Source: Roseiarcus sp963807735 (lineage in GTDB: Bacteria > Pseudomonadota > Alphaproteobacteria > Rhizobiales > Beijerinckiaceae). Taken from it: a stretch of 64,000 bases of DNA. The position numbers and the translations under genes are program-made. Each line of letters begins with the position of its first letter. Position 1 is the stretch's first letter. This document shows positions 37,236-45,658 of this stretch, piece after piece. The notes beneath the pieces were generated by a model. The model worked only from the letters and a program-made list of their open reading frames with translations. It made no database searches and was not told the DNA's origin. The stretch lies in NCBI GenBank assembly GCA_963807735.1, contig CAWEDI010000011.1, positions 248,001 through 312,000 of the forward strand, given 5' to 3'.

Positions 37236-40200
37236 ATGTCCGTCATCGAAGCTTCGGACGCCGGGGGCTCGACGCCGCAGGCTTGGTCGAACGAGGCGGC
37301 GGAGCGCGCCGGCGCCGCCGAGGCCGCCCTGCAGGCTGGCGATCTCGACGCGGCGCTGGCCGAGTTCGAGCGGCTGGCGAGCGAGTTTCCTAGCTCTGCG
37401 CGCGTGCTCAACGGACTCGGGCTGGCGGCGCGCAAGCGCGGCGACCTCGGCAAGGCGCGCGACGGTTTCCGCGCGGCCTGTGAGGTCGATCCCGCCAACC
37501 CGTGGTTCCGTAACTCGCTCGCCTCGGCGCTGCAGGCGCTCGGCGCCACCGACGAGGCGCGGCGGGAATACGAGGCCGCGCTGCATTGCAAGCCCGACTT
37601 CGCCGCCGCGCACGAAGGGCTCGCGCAACTCGCCCGCGAACGCGGCGACGCCAGAGCGGCGCTCGCGCATCTGCGCGACGGCGTTCGCGCCGACCCCGAA
37701 AATTTGTGGCTTCGATGCGCCGAGGCGTCCGAACTCGCCGCCTTGGGCGAACGGGAGCGCGCCGAGGCGGTCTATAACGCCGCGCTCGCCTGCAACGCCG
37801 CCTATTCGCCCGCGCTGACCGGGCTCGCCCGGCTCGCACAAAGGCGAGGCGACCATGAGGCCGCGGCGAGCTTATTCCGCAGGGCGCTTGCCGCGGAGCC
37901 GCACAATCTATGGCTTGAGTCGAACCTGGCGAGCGAGCTTCTGGCGCTCGGCCGGGATGAAGAGGCTTCGGCCGCTTTCGAGAGCGCGCTCGCCAAGAAC
38001 CCGGCTTACGCTCCGGCGCTGCACGGATGGGGCCAGATCGCGGCGCGACGCGGGCAACCGGCCGAAGCGCTGGCGCGGCTCAGCGCAGCCTCGGAACTGG
38101 CGCCCGACGACCTTTGGTTTCTGTGCGCCTTTGCCGCGGAGCTGGCGAAGCAAGGGCAAGCCGAGGCGGCCAGTCAGGCCTACGAGCGCGCGTTTGAACG
38201 CAATCCGCGCTTCGCGCTGGCGCTGAACGGCCTCGGCGGGCTCGCTCAGGCGCGCGGCGACCCGGCGGCGGCGCATTGCTGGTTCGCGCGGGCGTGCGAA
38301 GCCGAGCCGAACAATCCTTGGTTCCGCTGCTCCGCCGCCCACGCGCTCGCAGCGCTCGGCCGAACCGACGAGGCGCAACGGACGTACGAGGCCGCGCTCG
38401 AAATCGACCCGTACAGCGTGGCGGCGCACGAGGGCCTCGGCCGGATCGCCGCCAGGGCGGGCGATCCCGAGCGCGCGTTACGGCATTTCGAATCGGCCCG
38501 CGCCCTGAACCCCGACAGCCCGTGGATCAGAGCCGCGATCGGGGAACAGCAAATCGCACTGGGGCGTGTTGACGAGGCGCAACAGACCTTTGAGGCCCTG
38601 CTCGCGCGCGATCCGAGCTTCCCGGCCACCCACAACGGCCTCGGACGGATTGCGCAGAGCCGCGCCGATCATGAACGCGCCCTGGCGCATTTTCTCAGGT
38701 TCGCCGAGCTCGAACCGCAAAACCCCTGGCCGCTTTGCGCGGCCGCGGCGCAATACCGCGAACTCTGCCGCTTTCGCGAGGCGGTGGCGACCGCGCGCCG
38801 CAATGTCGCCGCGCATCCCGAAGCTGCGGCGCCCTTGCTTGAACTCGGCCGCTGCCTCAAGGAGGCCGGGGAAGTGGCGCAGGTTCTGCCGACGCTGGAA
38901 ATGGCCGCCCTTATCGAGCCCGAAAACTCCGCCGTCGCCTGCGCGATTGCGGCCGAGCATTTGCGCGTCGGCCGTTCGCAAGAGGCGACGCGCGGCTACG
39001 AGCGAGTTCTCCATCGGGATGGCCGCTGCGTCCACGCGCTCATCGGTCTCGGCCTGGTCGCGCGCCAGTTCGGCGACCGCGAGAGTGCGCTTTCGTGTTT
39101 TCGAAAAGCGGCGGCGGCCGCGCCGGCGCGGGGGGCGCTGGAGGCCGTGCGCGAGTTGATGATCGCCTACCGCTGGGAGGAGGCCCACGCCGTGCTTCAA
39201 GACGCCCTGGAGACGAGCCCAAACGATCGCGGGCTGCGGATGCAACTCGGGTTCTGGCGCCGGGCGACCGGCGCTCGGACCGAAGCCCGCGACGTCTTCC
39301 TGGGGCTGACGGAAGCGTACCCATCCTTTCCGGAGCCGGCCCTGGAGCTGGCGCGCGAGGAAATGGCGCTCGGCGCGCTGGAGCGGGCGATCGCCGCCGT
39401 TCGATCCGCGCTCGAACGCAAACCGGACCACCCCGCCACGTTGGAGTTGCTGGCGGAACTGCTGCAGGAGGCCGATCGCACGGCCGACGCCAAACGGGTC
39501 CTGTTAGCGCTCCTCGTGCAGCGCCCGGGAATGGCGTCGACGACGATCGCCGTGGCGAGGCTCGAAGCCCGCCAAGGCCGTTGCGACCGCGCGCTGGTCT
39601 ACCTCGACGGCTTGCACGCGCGTCACGGCGGGCTGCCGGAGGTTTATGCGGCGAAAGCGCAGATCCTCGCCGACGCAGGCCTTTTCGCCGAATCGAACCA
39701 GGTTCTCCAGCAGGCGCTGAACGCGTTTCCGCAACTCTCCCATCTCGTAGACCAAAGAATCGCGCTTGCGATTGCGTGCGCTGACGACGTGACGGCGACG
39801 GCGCTTCTCAACGAGGCGATTCGCGAGAGCGGCGAGCCGACGCGGGATCGGGCCGCCAAGACCGCCTGGCTTCTGGCCAACGTTCACGCCGTGGGCCTGG
39901 ATTTCGAGGCGGCGCTGCGTTGCGCAAGCCAAGCGATGGACGGGGCGCCGGAAAACCCGTCGCACGCCTTCTTCGCGGCAAGGGCCGCACTTCTGTGTTT
40001 CGATGTCGAGGAAACGGAACGGCATCTTAACGTCTATGCGCGGTTGAGCGCGTCGCGCGCCCGCCTGAAGGGCGCCTCGGTGCGGGCGATCGAAAGCTTC
40101 GTCGGTCAGATGCTGGTGGAGTGGCGGTTGGAGCCGCAGGCCATCGCGCAGATCGTCGCCGCCAAAGGTATGATCGGGGGCGAAAAACTATCGGCTCTGT

Positions 40201-41045
40201 CTGAAAACGTGCTGCAATTCGAAGGCTGCACCGCGGCAAGTCTGGCGCTGTGCATCGAGATGAGGCGTTCCGGCGGGTTTGATCCTGCGGCGGGGGTTGG
40301 TCGCGCGATTGCGGAATCGCCGGTCCCCAGGACCATCGGGCAATATTGGGACGAGCCGGAGCTTCCCGCCGATCTCTCGACGCTGAGAGAGACGTGGGCG
40401 ATCAACAACCCTGGTTTCGAGCTGCGACTGTTTTGCGATCAATCGGCGCTCGAGTTTTTGGCGAGACGATACCCGCGCCCCGTCGCGCAGGCGTTTGTGA
40501 GCGCGAGAGAGCCCGCGCAAAAGGCCGACGTGTTCCGGCTGGCCTACCTGTTCGCCGAGGGCGGCTTTTATGCTGACATCGACGATCGTTGCGTCGGGCC
40601 GCTGGACTGTCTCGGCGCGACCGACGTCGACCTGGTGACCTATCAGGAGGACATCGGCTCGATCGGCAACAATTTCCTGGGCGCGAAAGCGCGCGAGCCG
40701 CGAATCGGGCGGGCGCTCGAACACGCGGTGGCGTCGGTCCTCCGAGGCGACAGCGAAATGCTTTGGTTGTCGACCGGGCCCGGCCTGCTCACGCGGGTCA
40801 TCGCCCACGACATCGCGCGTCGCGGCGGCGCTTCGGAGGTCAGGGTGCTCTCGCGTGGCGAATTGTTTCGCAGCGTCCGCATCCACTGCCCGGCCGCTTA
40901 CAAAGTAAGCCCCAAGCATTGGAGCCGCACGGCTTTCGCTCGCACGCGCAGCACGCTCGACGGCGAGTTGACCGACCTGATGCGTTTGGCGCTGAACGAG
41001 CCCGATCGAGGCGCGGTTGAAAGAGATCGGCGAGACGATGGTTGA
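37236..41045 (+). CDS. TPR-repeat protein fused to a GT32-type glycosyltransferase
   Basis: 1269 residues, the largest protein in the window. Residues 20-1000 are TPR units; much of it repeats with a 68-residue period (two TPRs) marked by NPWFR, ALGRTDEAQRTYEAALEIDP and GLGRIAARAGDPERAL. The C-terminal 230 residues are a GT32 (Och1/capsule mannosyl-type) domain: TIGQYWDEPELP, QKADVFRLAYLFAEGGFYAD with the metal-binding Asp1114-x-Asp1116, and the late SRTAFARTRSTLDG. TPR-GT fusions often glycosylate proteins, the TPR arc holding the acceptor; here the secreted RTX-like or Hint protein would be candidates, which is inference. Confidence 0.9.
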   Translation: MSVIEASDAGGSTPQAWSNEAAERAGAAEAALQAGDLDAALAEFERLASEFPSSARVLNGLGLAARKRGDLGKARDGFRAACEVDPANPWFRNSLASALQALGATDEARREYEAALHCKPDFAAAHEGLAQLARERGDARAALAHLRDGVRADPENLWLRCAEASELAALGERERAEAVYNAALACNAAYSPALTGLARLAQRRGDHEAAASLFRRALAAEPHNLWLESNLASELLALGRDEEASAAFESALAKNPAYAPALHGWGQIAARRGQPAEALARLSAASELAPDDLWFLCAFAAELAKQGQAEAASQAYERAFERNPRFALALNGLGGLAQARGDPAAAHCWFARACEAEPNNPWFRCSAAHALAALGRTDEAQRTYEAALEIDPYSVAAHEGLGRIAARAGDPERALRHFESARALNPDSPWIRAAIGEQQIALGRVDEAQQTFEALLARDPSFPATHNGLGRIAQSRADHERALAHFLRFAELEPQNPWPLCAAAAQYRELCRFREAVATARRNVAAHPEAAAPLLELGRCLKEAGEVAQVLPTLEMAALIEPENSAVACAIAAEHLRVGRSQEATRGYERVLHRDGRCVHALIGLGLVARQFGDRESALSCFRKAAAAAPARGALEAVRELMIAYRWEEAHAVLQDALETSPNDRGLRMQLGFWRRATGARTEARDVFLGLTEAYPSFPEPALELAREEMALGALERAIAAVRSALERKPDHPATLELLAELLQEADRTADAKRVLLALLVQRPGMASTTIAVARLEARQGRCDRALVYLDGLHARHGGLPEVYAAKAQILADAGLFAESNQVLQQALNAFPQLSHLVDQRIALAIACADDVTATALLNEAIRESGEPTRDRAAKTAWLLANVHAVGLDFEAALRCASQAMDGAPENPSHAFFAARAALLCFDVEETERHLNVYARLSASRARLKGASVRAIESFVGQMLVEWRLEPQAIAQIVAAKGMIGGEKLSALSENVLQFEGCTAASLALCIEMRRSGGFDPAAGVGRAIAESPVPRTIGQYWDEPELPADLSTLRETWAINNPGFELRLFCDQSALEFLARRYPRPVAQAFVSAREPAQKADVFRLAYLFAEGGFYADIDDRCVGPLDCLGATDVDLVTYQEDIGSIGNNFLGAKAREPRIGRALEHAVASVLRGDSEMLWLSTGPGLLTRVIAHDIARRGGASEVRVLSRGELFRSVRIHCPAAYKVSPKHWSRTAFARTRSTLDGELTDLMRLALNEPDRGAVERDRRDDG

Positions 41046-41160
41046 GGCGGCGAGGTAAAGTTTGTCGCACAGTTTGTTGACGTTGCTCGTATCGCTCAAC
41101 CGTCCCACTCAGACCGCTGGCGCCTTGAACCAAGCCCCGATGATTCTGATTGATTCCGTC

Positions 41161-41183
41161 ATGGCCGGGCTTGTCCCGGCCAT
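41161..41183. repeat. REP-like palindrome
   Basis: Perfect palindrome atggccggg-cttgt-cccggccat, preceded by gattccgtc. A second hairpin, gcccgcg-acaa-gcgcgggc, follows at about 41248-41266. Both resemble widespread alphaproteobacterial intergenic repeats and could act as a transcription end between the TPR-GT gene and the convergent GntR gene. Confidence 0.6.
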
Positions 41184-41334
41184 CCCCGTCGTTCCGGTAC
41201 AGGGTGCGGCAAAGCGACAACCACATCTGCGCTCAGACGACTTGGACGCCCGCGACAAGCGCGGGCAAGCCGGGGCGAGGCGTCGTTGGGATTTGTTTCG
41301 TCTGCAATCAATCCCCGCTTATCCTGTCCAGGAA

Positions 41335-41994
41335 TCAGCGATCCCAGCGCTCCGCGCGCGCTAGCGCGAGCGTCGAGGCGCGTCGCAGATGGGCGCGCAT
41401 GGCGGCGTCGGCGGCGGCGGGCGCCCGAGCGAGAATCGCTTGCGCGAGCGCGCGATGCTCGCCAACCGAGGCTTCGATCACCTCCGGCGTCAGCACGTCG
41501 GCGACCTGCGCCATAATCAGCGGCAGATGCAGCCGCAGCGCCAGCTCGCGCAATTGCAGATTTCCGGCGAGATCGAAGATCGCGCCATGAAAATCGGCGT
41601 TCTCGATCAGATAGTCGCACGAACGGCGCGGGCCATCCGTGAAAATCGGCGCGATCGACGCCTCGAACTTCAAACGCGTCTCCGCGGACGTTGCGGCGGC
41701 CGCGGAGCGTGCGGCGAGCGCTTCCAGCTCCATGCGGATTTCGAACACTTCGCCGATCTCGCGCGCCGACAGCCGGCGCACGATCGCCCCGCGATTGGGG
41801 ACATGTTCGATGAAACCCTCGGCGGCCAAGCGGCGCAACGCCTCGCGAATCGGTCCCCGACTGACCGCCAGCCGGCCGGTCAATTCGGATTCGACCAACC
41901 GCCCGCCCGGCGCGACCCGGCGCGCGACAATATCCTCGCGCAGCCGCGCGACGATGTGGGTCACCGTCTCGCCGTGGGCCGCCTTTCCCTGCAA
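41335..41994 (-). CDS. GntR-family regulator, FCD subfamily
   Basis: 219 residues. The N-terminal winged helix has IVARLREDIVARRVAPGGRL, LAVSRGPIREALRRLAAEG and the wing VPNRGAIV. The C-terminal all-helical FCD domain shows the metal/ligand-binding Asp-His positions (ENADFHGAIFDLAGN and SVGEHRALAQAI). FCD regulators respond to organic acids and repress neighbouring catabolic genes. It is divergent from the citryl-CoA lyase-like operon starting at 42068, only 73 bases away, so that operon is the likely target. Confidence 0.9.
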   Translation of the reverse strand: MQGKAAHGETVTHIVARLREDIVARRVAPGGRLVESELTGRLAVSRGPIREALRRLAAEGFIEHVPNRGAIVRRLSAREIGEVFEIRMELEALAARSAAAATSAETRLKFEASIAPIFTDGPRRSCDYLIENADFHGAIFDLAGNLQLRELALRLHLPLIMAQVADVLTPEVIEASVGEHRALAQAILARAPAAADAAMRAHLRRASTLALARAERWDR

Positions 41995-42067
41995 TCGCCT
42001 CCCTCCGCTTGACGGGCCGTACGAACCGCATATTGTCCTACAATCTTACGCGGTCGGGAGCAACGCC

Positions 42068-42856
42068 ATGAGAATCGGCAAGCGGGGCGCCGCCACGACC
42101 GCGATTTCGTCGGCGCGCGCCAACGGCGTCAGCATCCGAGGAAAAAACCTCGCCCGCGATATGATGGGGCGCGCGAGCTTCACCGAGTTCTTCTTTTTTC
42201 TCGCCACGGGGCGCGCGCCGACGGAGATGCAGCGGCTGTTTCTCGACATGAGCCTGGTCGGCATCGCCGAGCACGGCCTCACGCCATCGGTGCAAGCGGC
42301 GCGCATGACCTACGCCGCCGACCCCGCGGCCTTGCAAGGCGCGGTCGCCGCCGGCGTGCTCGGCTGCGGGACCGTCATCCTCGGCGCCGCTCGGCTCTGC
42401 GACGATCTGTTGAACGAGGTGCGGCGCGAGCAGGAGACGACCTCGTTGCGCGAGGCGGCGGGAGCCGTCGCCCGCCGCTATCGCGAGGCCAAGCGGGCGA
42501 TTCCCGGTTTCGGCCATCCGCTGCATAAGCCGGTCGACCCGCGCGCCGAACGCATGATGGCGCTCGCCGAGGAAAAGGGCGTCGCCGGGCCGGCGGTCGC
42601 CGCCGCCCGCGCGCTCGAAACCGCCGTGGCTGAGGCCTGGGGCAAGCCGCTGCCGATGAACATCTCCATGAGCATCGCCGCCACGCTGGCCGATCTCGAC
42701 GTGCCAGCGGCGGTGATTCGCGGCGTACCGATCCTGGCGCGCACCGCCGGCCTGCTCGCCCATCTCGCCGAGGAGGACGAGACGCCGATCGGCTTCTTGC
42801 TCGCGGAGTCAGGCGAAGAGGCGATCGAACATACCGCGCCGTTTCGGGAGGATTGA
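42068..42856 (+). CDS. Citrate synthase-like / citryl-CoA lyase family protein
   Basis: 262 residues, shorter than true citrate synthases (about 430), matching stand-alone citryl-CoA lyase-like proteins. The conserved motif GFGHPLHKPVDPRAERMM carries the catalytic His of the citrate synthase fold, and MNISMSIAATLADLDVP is the second conserved block. It probably cleaves or condenses a citryl-CoA-like substrate in a CoA-dependent catabolic route; the true substrate is unknown. ATG 42068 follows gggag. It is first in an operon with a CoA ligase and a VOC protein. Confidence 0.8.
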   Translation: MRIGKRGAATTAISSARANGVSIRGKNLARDMMGRASFTEFFFFLATGRAPTEMQRLFLDMSLVGIAEHGLTPSVQAARMTYAADPAALQGAVAAGVLGCGTVILGAARLCDDLLNEVRREQETTSLREAAGAVARRYREAKRAIPGFGHPLHKPVDPRAERMMALAEEKGVAGPAVAAARALETAVAEAWGKPLPMNISMSIAATLADLDVPAAVIRGVPILARTAGLLAHLAEEDETPIGFLLAESGEEAIEHTAPFRED

Positions 42857-42859
42857 CGT

Positions 42860-44170
42860 TTGCTCGAACCCGACATCGAGGGCGCGCCCTGGGAGGGGCA
42901 GGCGAAGACCGACGAGGCCGCCTATCGCGAGCAGATCGCCTATCTGTTCGCGCGCTCGCGCTTCTATCAGGATAAGCTCACCGCGGCCGGCTTCGCCAAT
43001 GCGGCGGCGGTCGGCGGCCTCGCCGACATCGCCGCGCTGCCGTTCACCGAAAAGGACGAGTTGCGTCGATCGCGCAGCCCCGATGAGCCGATCGGCACCC
43101 ATTGCACGGCGGCGCCCGGCGACATCGTCCGCATCTATTCAACCAGCGGCACGACCGGCACGCCGAGCTATATCCCGCTCACCGCCGCCGATCTCGACGT
43201 CTGGGTGCGCACCTCGTCGCGCTCCTACGCCGCCTCCGGGCTGTCGCCCGGCGAGCGCATCGTCTCGACCTACAACGCCGGGCCGTTCGTCGCCGGCGCC
43301 GCGCTCGGCGCGTTCGACCGGCTCGGGCTCTGCCATATTCCGGTCGGCACCGGGAACACCGAGCGGCTGATGGCGGCGGTCGAACTGCTCAAGCCGACTG
43401 TCGCGGCGATGACGCCGTCCTACGCGCTGCATCTCGTCGAATGGGCGCGCGCGCGGGACTTCGATCTCGCCGCATTCCAGCGTGAAGCGGCGTGATGGTG
43501 GCGGGCGAGCCGGGCGGCGGCGAGCCAGCGATGCGCGCCGCGCTCGAGGCCGGCTGGGGCGCCAGCGTCACCGAGGCGATGGGCATCGGCGACATCTCGG
43601 TCTCGCTGTGGGGCGAGTGCGAGCACAAGGCGGGCATGCATTTCTCCGGCCGCGGCTTCGTGCATTTCGAGCTGATCGATCCCGTCACCGGCGCGCCGAT
43701 CGAGCTTGCAGGACGGCGCGACCGGCGAACTGGTGCTGACCCATCTCGTCAACCGCTCGGCGCCGCTGCTGCGGTTTCGCACCCGCGACCACGTGCGCGT
43801 CGGCGTCGGACGTTGCGCCTGCGGGCGCACGGCGCCGCGCGTGCGCTGCATCGGCCGCACCGACGACATGCTGATCGTGCGCGGCGTCAACGTATTTCCT
43901 TCCGCGGTGCGCGAAGTCGTCAACGAATTCACGCCCGAGGTCACGCGGCGTCATGCTGATCAAGCCGACGCGCGGCGGGCGTGCGGCAGGAGCCGCCGTT
44001 GCCGATCGTCGTCGAAGCTCGCCGAAGGCGCGTCGGAGGCGAGGGTCTCGCCGAGCGGATCCGCCAGCGCCTGCGCGACAAGCTCGTGTTCACGCGCCGA
44101 GATCAACCTGGCGCCGGCCGAAAGCCTGCCGCGCAGCGAATACAAGTCGAAACTCGTCGCAAAAACCTGA
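42860..44170 (+). pseudogene. Phenylacetate-CoA ligase family protein, multiple indels
   Basis: Starts at TTG 42860 with GGAGG eight bases upstream. The intact first 210 codons have the AMP-binding loop YSTSGTTGTPSYIPLT. After 43470 the protein continues only by switching frames about eight times: VMVAGEPGGGEPAMRAALE, then EAMGIGDISVSLWGECEHKAG, DGATGELVLTHLVNRSAPLL, CIGRTDDMLIVRGVNVFPSAV, MLIKPTRGG, RQEPPLPIVVE, GLAERIRQRLRDKLVF, and AEINLAPAESLPRSEYKSKL to the TGA at 44170. Seven junctions are repaired by deleting one base (near 43475, 43486, 43707, 43947, 43971, 44018, 44093) and one by adding a base (near 44041). Motifs stay perfect between breaks. Confidence 0.85.
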
Positions 44171-44182
44171 AGGAGGCGACGC

Positions 44183-44773
44183 ATGGAGAAGCTTCAGACC
44201 CAAGGGCTGCATCACATCACGCTGGTCGGCGCCGACCGGCAGACCTCGATCGATTTCTGGGAGGGCGTGCTCGGCATGCCCTTCGTGTTCGAGCAGCCGA
44301 ACCTCGACAACGCCAACGAGAGCCACATCTATTTCGATCCCGGCGACGGCCGGCTGATCACCGTCTTCACCCACGAGGATCGCAAGCCGATCCAACGCCG
44401 CACGCCGACGGATCCCGGCTGCGTGCATCACATCGCGTTCAACGTCTCGCGCGCCAGTTTCAACGAGGCGCTGAAGCGGCTCAACGAGCGCGGCATCGAG
44501 AACACCGGCTTGCGCGATCGGCAGATTTTCGACGCCGTCTATTTCCAGGACCCGCTCGGGCTGTTGATCGAGCTGTCGTGCTGGAAGTTCGAGGCGCCGG
44601 CGGGGTTTTCGCGCAGCGACGTGCTGCACGAGGCGCATCATTTGCGCGTCGCGCGCGGCGACCGCGCGATCCTGGAAGCGCACATCGCCGACGCGATCGA
44701 GCGTCTGGTTCTGCAATCAACCAAGAGCCTTTCGGACGATCGTTCGCCGAAAGACCCCTACCGCCGGGCGTAA
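44183..44773 (+). CDS. VOC-family (glyoxalase/ring-cleavage dioxygenase-like) protein
   Basis: 196 residues. LQTQGLHHITLVGADRQTSI and FWEGVLGMPF open the first beta-alpha-beta-beta-beta unit, and CVHHIAFNVSRASF begins the second. The two HH pairs and the Glu in LGLLIELSCWKF are the usual metal ligands of the fold. It is likely a cytoplasmic dioxygenase or isomerase in the same catabolic operon as the CoA ligase 13 bases upstream. The last 50 residues form a helical extension without known function. Confidence 0.8.
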   Translation: MEKLQTQGLHHITLVGADRQTSIDFWEGVLGMPFVFEQPNLDNANESHIYFDPGDGRLITVFTHEDRKPIQRRTPTDPGCVHHIAFNVSRASFNEALKRLNERGIENTGLRDRQIFDAVYFQDPLGLLIELSCWKFEAPAGFSRSDVLHEAHHLRVARGDRAILEAHIADAIERLVLQSTKSLSDDRSPKDPYRRA

Positions 44774-44811
44774 GCGTTTTTTGAAGGCCACCATCGACAC
44801 GGGAGGAAAGC

Positions 44812-45506
44812 ATGTCAGCCATCAAGCTGCATGTCATCAAGCCGAGCGTCAACAATATGACCGCGCGCGTGTTCGTCCGCGCCGCCAAGCTGGATTTCAC
44901 CGAAGACGACGTTTACGGCAAGACGCGGAGCGAGGCGTTCGCGGCGAAGAACCCGTCGTTCCTGACGCCGATGGTCGAGACCGACGGCCTGCCCAAGGGC
45001 GTGCTGTGGGAAAGCTGCGCGATCATGCAGTATCTCTGCAACAAACACGGGCTCGACGACTTTCTACCCGACGGAGCCGGCGCCGCGCGCGATGATTGAC
45101 AGCGCGATGTTTTATATCGTCGGCACGCTTTACCCTTATGTCGTGCGCGCGACCTATCCGGCCCTCGGTTTCCCGCAATATCCCGGCGAGGTCGGCGCCA
45201 GCGACGCCAGCGCGGAGGCGAAGGCGGCGGCGCAGAAGGCGGCGACCGAGGCCATGGCGCAACCGTTGGATGTGCTGCGTACGTTCTATCTCTCCGGCAG
45301 CCCCGTTCATCGGCGGCGCGCACCCTTCGATCGCCGATATTCGCCTGGCCGCGACGCTCGAGTTTCTGGCGGTCATCGACTATCCCTCGCCGGCCTGGAT
45401 CAACGAGTACAAGGCCCGGATCGAGTCGGCGCTCGGCGCCGCCTATACGGAGCCGGCGGCGGACGTGCGCGGCTACATCGGTTGGGTGAAATCGCAGAAG
45501 AAATAA
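44812..45506 (+). pseudogene. Glutathione S-transferase-like protein, two frameshifts
   Basis: Three frames in sequence make one protein. MSAIKLHVIKPSVNNMTARV to DFLPDGAGA forms the thioredoxin-like N-domain (with NPSFLTPMVETDG and ESCAIMQYL). After a +1 shift near 45087 comes the helical C-domain MIDSAMFYIVGTLYP, and after another +1 near 45303 PFIGGAHPSIADIRLAATLE, which holds the usual N-capping box of the GST C-domain. Each is repaired by deleting one base. It is the fourth gene of the catabolic cluster and could use glutathione in aromatic degradation; as written it is not translatable. Confidence 0.8.
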
Positions 45507-45529
45507 TCTCTACGTTTGGAGATTTGCAA

Positions 45530-45640
45530 GAGCCGTCATGACGAGACCGGGAAGCGCTTCGCGTTTCCCGGGGCGAAGCGATCTACAGGGCCGCAGATTG
45601 CAGTTTGCTCGCGCTTCGCTTCGCTCGCAACGACGCTTCT
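45530..45640 (+). repeat. REP-like repeats
   Basis: gccgtcatgacgagaccggg is followed by the hairpin gggaagcgcttcgcgtttccc and ggcgaag, matching the copy at 28738. Next to it, gctcgcgcttcgcttcgctcgcaacgac (about 45608-45635) is an inverted copy of the core seen at 807-856. They separate the GST-like gene from the convergent MFS gene. Confidence 0.6.
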
Positions 45641-45658
45641 ATTTGGTGGCCATCCGCT

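Noticed and set aside
43490..44100. Programmed frameshifting as cause of the CoA ligase breaks
   Set aside because: There are about eight shifts without slippery sites; decay or sequence errors are far more likely.
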